From a virus: a stretch of 30,043 nt of DNA. Where the stretch lies: positions 1 to 30,043 of the IMG/VR virus record IMGVR_UViG_3300021087_000057. One strand, given 5' to 3'. Below the pieces are notes generated by a model, which was given only the letters and a program-made list of their open reading frames with translations, did no database searches and was not told where the DNA came from. Both the position numbers and the translations under genes were made by a program. Shown here in pieces: positions 25,536 to 30,043 of this stretch (within the stretch, counting starts at the first letter, position 1; each line of letters starts with the position of its first letter).

Positions 25536-27192
25536 TCAAATTGATATTTGCTGTAGAATCTATATCAATATTTGCTCCAGCATCAATATCCATACCAGCA
25601 CTAGTATCCAAATCAAGAGCACCCGTAATATCTGTTTTCTGACTTGCAAGAAAAATTTCTGTAACCTTGCCCGTAACATTCACGTCTAATACATTACTAA
25701 AAGTTTCTGTAACCGCACCAGTGTTATTCCAGTTGGCGGCACCAGCAACAGTCAAATTAAATATGGAACCAACTTCTGGATCGAGTGGTGTGGTAAGATC
25801 ATTATTATCCAATTCAACACCAGCAACAGTAATATTCAATCCGTCAAAATCTGTTTGGAGATTCATACTTGTTGCTGATTTCAAGTTCATTTTATTTGCG
25901 GCGGCAATTGTAATCTGACCTTGTTGTCTAAAATCGGGAGCAGGACCAGTACCTGGATTTGTAGTGCTCACTATTACGTTTCCATTAACCTTTCGCACCA
26001 TATCTCCGGCGGTTATATCAATAAACGAATTTCCCCCATTTACTTGCTTTGTATCAGTACCTGATAATATTTTTGTAACATTCCCTCCAATAGTATGTCT
26101 TACTTCCTTTGGTCCTGTTGGTGCTGTCCCTGTTGTATAGTTGACAGCATTTGCTATACTGATAGCATGACTACCTACAATTTCCTCTTCACGATTACCT
26201 CCACCACCTTCGGTCAATACATTTCCACCTTCATCAAGTTTTCTTTCTATTCCTCTTGCCCCAACTTTCATATAATGGTTTTTATGTATCTTCTGTGTAT
26301 AGTCTCCCTTAACTTCTAATATATAATCTCCCTGCACAAGATGTTTCATGGTTCCTTTAGTAGTAAGGTTTACATCACCAATAATATAGATATTGGAATC
26401 CCCAAAAACTATTTCATAATTATCTTTGACCACTTTTGTTACCTTCGATCCATCTGGGTGGATTTCTTCGAAAGTTCCTAACACATGCTGTTTAAGTAGT
26501 CTAGGTGCGCCGGGAGTATCATCTATTTCATGAACATGTCCTATTTCACTTTCATGAGTATGGTTATAAGGATACCGAGGGATTGTACCCCCTGCTGGTT
26601 CTGGTTCTTCCCAGTTAACACGGGAGTCATCTGTTTTTAAAGTATCACTTACGGTTTTGAGGTTAGGTTTCGTTGCAGTAGGAACTGAGGTTCCATTTAA
26701 ATCCAATACTCCTTCAGCAGTTGTCAAAGAGAACTTTTTATTTCTCATTTGTTCTCGTTTGATTCTTGAAGGATGAAACTTTGACAATGCCCCTCTTGCA
26801 AGAAGACTTACATCCGAATCCCCATCCGTTTTAGGATACACACCATTTGGATCGTTAAATCCTTTACTGGGGTTTGGTTTTTCGGTATTATATCCTGGCA
26901 GGGTTCCCAGAACAACAGGTTGCTGAAGATCGTTTACATCTCTAAAGAAACCCAAGACCCAACTACCTTCTACTATAAATGGAGGTGTATTTCCTAGTCC
27001 ATTCATAGAAGGAGTATCCGTAGGTGACATTACAGTTGCCCACGGCAGATCTTCAGTTTCTATTTTAGATTTATTCTCGGTATGTAATCCAAGGCATCGT
27101 ACACGAACACGTCCCAATCTCTCAGGATCATCTCTATCTTCTACGACACCTACGAACCAAACGAACCCATCTTTGCCCATAAAATCGGACAT
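25522..27192 (-). CDS. 5: Baseplate central spike gp5-like protein without lysozyme domain
   Basis: The 556-aa product opens with the gp5 OB-fold (WFVGVVEDRDDPERLGRVRV from residue 12, LPWATVMSP and GSWVLGFFRDVNDLQQPVVL). A linker follows, then from about residue 215 a long repeat-rich beta-helix (KHLVQGDYILEVKGDYTQKI). It ends in alternating DIDAGANIDIDSTANINL strands that form the spike needle. The T4 gp5 lysozyme domain between OB fold and beta-helix is absent, as in other marine relatives. The trimer would be the membrane-piercing spike capped by the PAAR protein. A late promoter lies 36 nt upstream with a GGGGAG ribosome-binding site. Confidence 0.9.
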   Translation of the reverse strand: MSDFMGKDGFVWFVGVVEDRDDPERLGRVRVRCLGLHTENKSKIETEDLPWATVMSPTDTPSMNGLGNTPPFIVEGSWVLGFFRDVNDLQQPVVLGTLPGYNTEKPNPSKGFNDPNGVYPKTDGDSDVSLLARGALSKFHPSRIKREQMRNKKFSLTTAEGVLDLNGTSVPTATKPNLKTVSDTLKTDDSRVNWEEPEPAGGTIPRYPYNHTHESEIGHVHEIDDTPGAPRLLKQHVLGTFEEIHPDGSKVTKVVKDNYEIVFGDSNIYIIGDVNLTTKGTMKHLVQGDYILEVKGDYTQKIHKNHYMKVGARGIERKLDEGGNVLTEGGGGNREEEIVGSHAISIANAVNYTTGTAPTGPKEVRHTIGGNVTKILSGTDTKQVNGGNSFIDITAGDMVRKVNGNVIVSTTNPGTGPAPDFRQQGQITIAAANKMNLKSATSMNLQTDFDGLNITVAGVELDNNDLTTPLDPEVGSIFNLTVAGAANWNNTGAVTETFSNVLDVNVTGKVTEIFLASQKTDITGALDLDTSAGMDIDAGANIDIDSTANINLNEGS

Positions 27193-27228
27193 ACTTCTCC
27201 CCTAAAAATAATCACAGTATTATACGAT

Positions 27229-27236
27229 TATTTATA
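27229..27236 (-). promoter_or_regulatory. T4-type late promoter TATAAATA (gp5 unit)
   Basis: This is an exact TATAAATA on the minus strand, preceded by TT, in the 48-nt gap before gp5. The spacing to the start (36 nt) is longer than at the other late promoters. Confidence 0.8.
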
Positions 27237-27240
27237 AGGT

Positions 27241-27423
27241 TTAATGTAAGTCTGGATCACGTCCGTATCGTTTTGCTTGGGGATCATACTCTTCCATAAC
27301 AAGACCATCTTTTCCTTGATCTTCGTATGTCGCCATGACGATCATTGCTTCGTCTTGAGTAAGATTTTCCACTAACACTTCCCTAGCAACAATTCTATAT
27401 CTAATTGTTTCTATGTTGATCAT
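27241..27423 (-). CDS. Small unknown protein, 60 aa
   Basis: The product starts MINIETIRYRIVAREVLVEN, continues LTQDEAMIVMATYEDQGKDG and ends DPQAKRYGRDPDLH. It looks like a compact alpha/beta protein without known motifs. It follows the 2OG oxygenase by 8 nt and ends just before the gp5 late promoter. The frame is clean and its spacing fits an operon, so I take it as real. Confidence 0.65.
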   Translation of the reverse strand: MINIETIRYRIVAREVLVENLTQDEAMIVMATYEDQGKDGLVMEEYDPQAKRYGRDPDLH

Positions 27424-27431
27424 GGTAAATT

Positions 27432-28010
27432 CTATTTAGTCTTTATATTTCCAGCAACTACGATTCTATCATGTTTACAAGTCTGAGTAGGCACAGAATG
27501 TAATATCCATGCAGGAAACAATATCATATTTCCTTCTTTTGGTGGAATCTCATGAGTGTGATATTGAGTCTTGAACATTAGGGGAGAACATTCAGAACAA
27601 CTCTCTACATTATACACCCAACTCCATATGTTCGGCCAGTGGTCATGCGTCTGTGTAAAATCACCTTCTTTATACACAGCACCCCAACATTCAGAGGTTT
27701 CCATTCCTATTTTATGAGGACCGTTCTTTTCTGCCAGTTCTATTGCCTGTGTACAAAGTTCGGCAAAGATAGTTTCATTTTTATGCATCCACCAACTAGT
27801 CATAGATGCCTTGACATTAGTTCTACGATTTTGGGTATCTCCATTCTCTAATATAATGGATTTGATATGCTGGTTAGACATACGAGCAAGACAGTCTTCC
27901 TTTGTTACAACAGGGACTATACTCGTAAATGCTATCGCATCAGGATGGTTCCGTAATGCGGTTTTCATAGGAGTTGCCATCATTTCTGCTAGATCTTTAA
28001 GAGCAGACAT
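27432..28010 (-). CDS. 2OG-Fe(II) oxygenase, PF13759-like (phage type)
   Basis: The 192-aa product has the layout of the 2OG-Fe(II) oxygenase family common in marine T4-like phages. These features are an H-x-H/H-x-D type site at H122-D123-H124 in QTHDHWPNIWSWVYNV, the strand LMFKTQYHTH, the PPKEGNMILFPAWILHSVP segment with distal His H171, and the 2OG-binding Arg candidate R182 (HDRIVVAGNI). The likely Fe(II) centre is complete. The substrate is unknown; phage members are suspected to act on proteins or nucleotides. It starts with a TAATG overlap on the 84-aa gene and lies upstream of the spike unit. Confidence 0.8.
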   Translation of the reverse strand: MSALKDLAEMMATPMKTALRNHPDAIAFTSIVPVVTKEDCLARMSNQHIKSIILENGDTQNRRTNVKASMTSWWMHKNETIFAELCTQAIELAEKNGPHKIGMETSECWGAVYKEGDFTQTHDHWPNIWSWVYNVESCSECSPLMFKTQYHTHEIPPKEGNMILFPAWILHSVPTQTCKHDRIVVAGNIKTK

Positions 28011-28264
28011 TAATGAAGAGTCCTCTCCCCAATTTTCTGAGACATCTTCGCCCGATTTTCAGGAAGTGCGGTTTTTACGATATGATCCAGCAAATTCTCT
28101 ATCTCTTCATCAGAAAGAATAACAGTATACAATTCCATTGCTACTTTCATCATCATACCAGAAGTAGCAAGCAATTGAGACGGATCTTGAGGACCAACAT
28201 GATCATTGACAATATCCCACAATTTCTGTGATATTTCCTGTAACTCTTTATCTTCTACAGGCAT
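28010..28264 (-). CDS. Small helical protein of unknown function
   Basis: The 84-aa product is predicted almost entirely helical (DKELQEISQKLWDIVNDHVG, MMMKVAMELYTVILSDEEIE). No motif is recognised. It overlaps the preceding 88-aa gene by 10 nt and the 2OG oxygenase by one base (TAATG), so the three form one translational chain under the sigma70-type promoter at 28557-28585. Confidence 0.7.
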   Translation of the reverse strand: MPVEDKELQEISQKLWDIVNDHVGPQDPSQLLATSGMMMKVAMELYTVILSDEEIENLLDHIVKTALPENRAKMSQKIGERTLH

Positions 28265-28521
28265 TTCAAGATTTCCTTAAAATAAATGTAATCATTTCTC
28301 TTACCATCCTTGGAAGAAACTCCGAGAAATACTGTACCAATATTCTTTTCCTTTACAGGTACGTACTTCTTTAACTTCTTGGAATAGTACAGAGGAACTC
28401 CATCCTTCAGTTTCATATCTTCATACGAATCCATATCAGAGGAAACTTCGGTGATTTTTCCCACACGCAGAACAGAAGGTTCCACGGAGTATTCAATCAG
28501 ATCATTTATATTGCATGTCAT
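28255..28521 (-). CDS. Small unknown protein, 88 aa, first gene after a sigma70-type promoter
   Basis: The product begins MTCNINDLIEYSVEPSVLRV and continues through VGKITEVSSDMDSYEDMKL and VPLYYSKKLKKYVPVKEK, with an FLGVSSKDGKRNDY strand near the end. It looks like a small beta-barrel-type fold, but I assign no family. A Shine-Dalgarno-like AAAGGA lies upstream, and a TTGACA-17-TATAGT promoter predicts transcription starting about 30 nt before the ATG. Expression may therefore begin earlier than the TATAAATA-driven late genes. Confidence 0.72.
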   Translation of the reverse strand: MTCNINDLIEYSVEPSVLRVGKITEVSSDMDSYEDMKLKDGVPLYYSKKLKKYVPVKEKNIGTVFLGVSSKDGKRNDYIYFKEILKCL

Positions 28522-28556
28522 AATATATCCTTTCGCATTGCAATGTTAATAGTAGT

Positions 28557-28585
28557 ACTATACACTATTATAAAAGGTTTGTCAA
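28557..28585 (-). promoter_or_regulatory. Sigma70-type promoter TTGACA-17-TATAGT
   Basis: On the minus strand a perfect -35 hexamer TTGACA (28585-28580) is followed by exactly 17 bp and then TATAGT (28562-28557, one mismatch). The predicted start is near 28550, just upstream of the 88-aa gene. It shares its hexamers and spacing with the rightward promoter at 29495-29523. Confidence 0.8.
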
Positions 28586-28660
28586 GCATTCATTTCATGC
28601 AGTACCAAATAGTGTAGCAATATAAAAAGAACATTATAATAAGAATATAAATGTCAAATA

Positions 28661-28903
28661 TCAATGACCTAGTTCCGTATTTCTTTTAATAACTTCTTCC
28701 CTAGTCGTACATTCAAACTCACCTATGCTGACAAGTGTCTTCGGGAACCTTGCCTGTATCTGTATACGCATCTGAGGTTCCATTAAAGCAATCTTCTTTT
28801 GGCAGAGAGATTGACTTGTATATGCATCTGTATATTGAATCCATCCTGTCGGAATGGGACCAATTAATGTTATTAGTACTGTTAAAAAATAAAGTGTTGT
28901 CAT
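28661..28903 (-). CDS. Small exported or membrane-anchored protein, 80 aa
   Basis: The product starts with a hydrophobic segment (LYFLTVLITLIGPIPTGW, residues 4-21) that could be a signal peptide or anchor. A charged domain follows with two cysteines, C34 (SLCQKK) and C64 (FECTTRE), which could form a disulphide in the periplasm. No family is recognised. CCTAAATA at 28912-28919 and TATAAATG at 29010-29017 lie upstream as weak late-promoter-like sites. The strong leftward sigma70-type promoters further upstream would transcribe through the structured RNA into this gene. Confidence 0.65.
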   Translation of the reverse strand: MTTLYFLTVLITLIGPIPTGWIQYTDAYTSQSLCQKKIALMEPQMRIQIQARFPKTLVSIGEFECTTREEVIKRNTELGH

Positions 28904-29009
28904 AATGTTTTTATTTAGGTTTCGTTTTTAAATATCCAGTTAAGTGTCAGTAAAAAAATGGGGTATGGGGGGAGTATCACCTTTGAAATTTCTCTTTGGA
29001 TACTTATTG

Positions 29010-29017
29010 CATTTATA
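29010..29017 (-). promoter_or_regulatory. Possible late promoter TATAAATG
   Basis: The minus strand reads CTATAAATGC, one mismatch from TATAAATA at the last base, about 107 nt before the 80-aa gene. The distance is long, so this is a weak call. Confidence 0.3.
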
Positions 29018-29034
29018 GATTGATGGAACCTATG

Positions 29035-29333
29035 CATAAACTTTTGACCCACTGTCTGTTAGATACGGAGAGGGAGAGTGTCGGTCCACACTGAACTTCA
29101 TCATTTTACGAAAGACCATTCGGGACACTCTCAATATTAATTCCGATTCATGACAGGGAAATTAGGCTCTACACCTTGGAGGGGAGCAACCCTGTCCTTG
29201 ACCTATTTTACATCCGACCCCCTAGTGTGCCAACGGACTATGCCTAGAACCCGATCAAGTGGGTAACACACGGTGTCTATGGGGTTAACTCTAATTCGTC
29301 ATGTCTTTTATTTCTCTCTCTTTCTCACTCTAT
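29035..29333 (-). ncRNA. Candidate structured non-coding RNA or structured 5' leader
   Basis: A leftward promoter (29340-29368) predicts a transcript from about 29333. Three consecutive stems follow. Stem 1 is 29277-29285 with 29217-29225 (8 of 9 pairs), extended by 29267-29270 with 29226-29229. Stem 2 is 29190-29196 with 29152-29158 (7 pairs, CCCTGTC/GACAGGG) and carries an inner 5-bp stem at 29183-29187 with 29166-29170. Stem 3 is 29124-29132 with 29074-29082 (9 perfect pairs), with an inner GGTC/GACC (29114-29117 with 29083-29086). A further 7-bp match (29258-29264 with 29047-29053) could form a long-range or pseudoknot pairing. I find no match to tRNA, tmRNA, 6S, RNase P or known riboswitch motifs. 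It could be a free RNA or the 5' leader of the 80-aa gene. The ends are approximate. Confidence 0.6.
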
Positions 29334-29339
29334 ACTTAC

Positions 29340-29368
29340 AGTATACACCACTCAGAGGGGATTGTCAA
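29340..29368 (-). promoter_or_regulatory. Sigma70-type promoter TTGACA-17-TATACT
   Basis: The minus strand has TTGACA (29368-29363), 17 bp, then TATACT (29345-29340). The -10 element lies in an inverted repeat TATACT-TAC-AGTATA at 29331-29345. The transcript would run directly into the structured-RNA candidate. Confidence 0.78.
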
Positions 29369-29431
29369 GAGAAATCGACATCAATATCTGTCTTTTTTTC
29401 ATGTGTGATTTATATGCAACACAACATAGAT

Positions 29432-29460
29432 AATATAGCACAAAAAAACACCCTTGTCAA
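29432..29460 (-). promoter_or_regulatory. Sigma70-type promoter TTGACA-17-TATATT
   Basis: The minus strand has TTGACA (29460-29455), 17 bp, then TATATT (29437-29432). It stands 92 bp upstream of the other leftward promoter, in tandem with it. Confidence 0.72.
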
Positions 29461-29494
29461 GTCCCTTTTTAACATTAGGCACCCCTGGAAGCGC

Positions 29495-29523
29495 TTGACA
29501 GAATGCCTCTGATATACTATAGT
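29495..29523 (+). promoter_or_regulatory. Rightward sigma70-type promoter TTGACA-17-TATAGT
   Basis: The plus strand has TTGACA (29495-29500), 17 bp, then TATAGT (29518-29523), with predicted start near 29530. An 8-bp palindrome AAGCGCTT (29489-29496) overlaps the -35 element and could be an operator. It points at the hesB-like gene, giving a ~220-nt leader. Confidence 0.78.
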
Positions 29524-29529
29524 GTTGAA

Positions 29530-29752
29530 TGAGAATACACAAAGAATGCACACCAGAACTAGTGTCTTAGAGAACCGAAAAGGGGCTAACCAGGGAAAGC
29601 AACATATCGAGGGTAGGATTTCGATTATTCGATTATCTCGGTATAATACTGGGAGGTGCTCAGAGAAAAGATCGATGAGTAGCAGAGTAAGACCACAACA
29701 ACTCCATGTTTTTTAGCACCTTTATTGAAAAGTTCCGCAACTAAATACTACT
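29530..29752 (+). promoter_or_regulatory. Leader upstream of hesB-like gene, possible structured RNA
   Basis: The predicted rightward transcript contains an ATCGA/TCGAT stem near 29608-29633, a tandem 8-mer TTCGATTA-TTCGATTA, a TATAAT hexamer at 29642-29647, and a long-range stem AGGTGCT (29654-29660) with AGCACCT (29715-29721). The last arm is followed by TTATT and could act as a weak terminator or translation control. No clear Shine-Dalgarno precedes the downstream ATG; instead ACTAAATACTACT lies directly before it. Confidence 0.45.
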
Positions 29753-30043
29753 ATGGTATCACTCACAAGTAAGGCAAAACAGTACATGAAATCAGTAGTT
29801 CTCAATGGTGACTACGTAACCCTCTCAGTAACAGGTGGTGGTTGCTCTGGTTTTCAATATGTGTGGGGATTAAAATACAGTCAGTCCTCGGATATTGAAT
29901 GGTCTGATCCCATAGAGGGTGTTCTGGTCATAGACCCAGTTGCTGAGATGTATGTTTTGGGCAGTGAAATAGACTATGTTCAAGAACTAGGTGGGTCTTT
30001 TCTCAGTGTCAAAAATCCTATGTCCACTAATAGTTGTGGTTGT
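29753..30043 (+). CDS. HesB/IscA-like A-type iron-sulfur carrier (3' end outside window)
   Basis: The visible 97 codons read MVSLTSKAKQYMKSVV, then a beta-rich core, and end in the family signature. The three conserved cysteines are C31 (TGGGCSGFQY) and C95-G96-C97 (NSCGC), with the usual 64-residue spacing between the first and second. A-type carriers bind Fe-S clusters or iron and deliver them to apo-proteins. The domain is essentially complete; only the extreme C-terminus is cut by the window edge. It is the only convincing plus-strand gene here and is divergent from the late operon, so it probably belongs to an early or middle unit. HesB-like genes are known as auxiliary genes in marine T4-like phages. 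Confidence 0.9.
   Translation, partial: MVSLTSKAKQYMKSVVLNGDYVTLSVTGGGCSGFQYVWGLKYSQSSDIEWSDPIEGVLVIDPVAEMYVLGSEIDYVQELGGSFLSVKNPMSTNSCGC

Larger units (their letters stand above)
28904..29752. other. Long region without a convincing gene between leftward and rightward units
   Basis: These ~850 bases hold no ORF with a ribosome-binding site and protein-like composition. They do hold at least three sigma70-type promoters, a leftward structured-RNA candidate (about 29035-29333), a weak hairpin AGTATC/GATACT (28973-28978 with 28999-29004) and a rightward leader with its own stem (29654-29721). The block is visibly richer in G+C at 29050-29290 than the neighbouring genes. Confidence 0.7.

Noticed and set aside
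28503-28510. TATAAATG on the minus strand at the 28521 gene start
   Set aside because: It lies inside the first codons of that gene, with no start at a suitable distance downstream.
28940-29005. Rho-independent terminator after the structured RNA (AGTATC/GATACT hairpin followed by a T7 run on the minus strand)
   Set aside because: The stem is only 6 A+T-containing pairs with a 20-nt loop, and the T run starts 14 nt after it; too weak to call.
29035-29333. tRNA, tmRNA or other known RNA in the structured block
   Set aside because: GGGTTCTAGGC looked like a T-arm, but no matching T-stem, acceptor stem or anticodon arm forms; I see no tmRNA, 6S, RNase P or SRP consensus.
29273-29512. Plus-strand 79-codon ORF
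   Set aside because: It runs antisense across two leftward promoters and part of the RNA candidate, with a GTG start and no ribosome-binding site.
29522-29716. Plus-strand 64-codon ORF starting with GTG downstream of the rightward promoter
   Set aside because: It needs a GTG start at the promoter -10 itself, has no ribosome-binding site, and its composition is not protein-like; the stretch is better read as an RNA leader.

Overview
This window is the baseplate and tail-fibre region of a lytic T4-like myovirus. Its closest resemblance is to the marine cyanophage and pelagiphage (SAR11 phage) branch. The evidence is an A+T-rich genome and recognisable T4 homologues (gp5 without its lysozyme domain, PAAR tip, gp25, gp6, gp8) in T4-like order. 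Very large, repeat-rich structural proteins of the marine myovirus type, T4-type late promoters (TATAAATA) and a HesB/IscA-like auxiliary gene at the right edge point the same way. No photosynthesis gene, integrase, insertion sequence, tRNA or CRISPR array is visible. The host cannot be fixed from this window; a marine SAR11 or picocyanobacterial host is an inference.

Layout, reading leftwards because nearly all genes are on the minus strand. (1) 28.9-27.2 kb holds five small genes: an N-terminally hydrophobic 80-aa protein, three unknowns, and a 2-oxoglutarate/Fe(II) oxygenase. A clear sigma70-type promoter (TTGACA-17-TATAGT) lies inside this group. (2) 27.2-22.4 kb is the baseplate hub/spike and wedge start: gp5-like spike with OB fold and beta-helix, a 72-aa unknown, a PAAR tip protein, a 429-aa unknown, a tail-anchored membrane protein, a small basic protein and gp25. 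(3) 22.4-6.65 kb is the wedge and its periphery: gp6, a 1629-aa protein in the gp7 position, a 236-aa fibre-like protein, gp8, a 2161-aa structural protein and a 75-aa coiled-coil protein. (4) 6.65-2.4 kb is the fibre region: a 922-aa repetitive fibre, a 313-aa protein made of three ~100-aa repeats, and a 169-aa acidic protein. (5) 2.4-0 kb is an overlapping cassette of glycosyltransferase, SAM-methyltransferase-like, Asp/Asn-hydroxylase-like and a truncated unknown gene, which probably modifies a glycan or protein.

The late genes form tightly packed transcription units with 1-17 nt overlaps or gaps of a few bases. Most units start at an exact or near-exact TATAAATA. The right end changes character. 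An ~850-bp stretch without a convincing gene (28904-29752) separates the leftward operon from the rightward hesB-like gene. It carries at least three sigma70-type promoters with exactly 17-bp spacers, two firing left and one right. It also holds a block of long inverted repeats, visibly richer in G+C than its surroundings, that looks like a structured RNA transcribed leftward. A second, smaller structured leader lies between the rightward promoter and hesB. This divergent RNA region is the strongest candidate for something undescribed.
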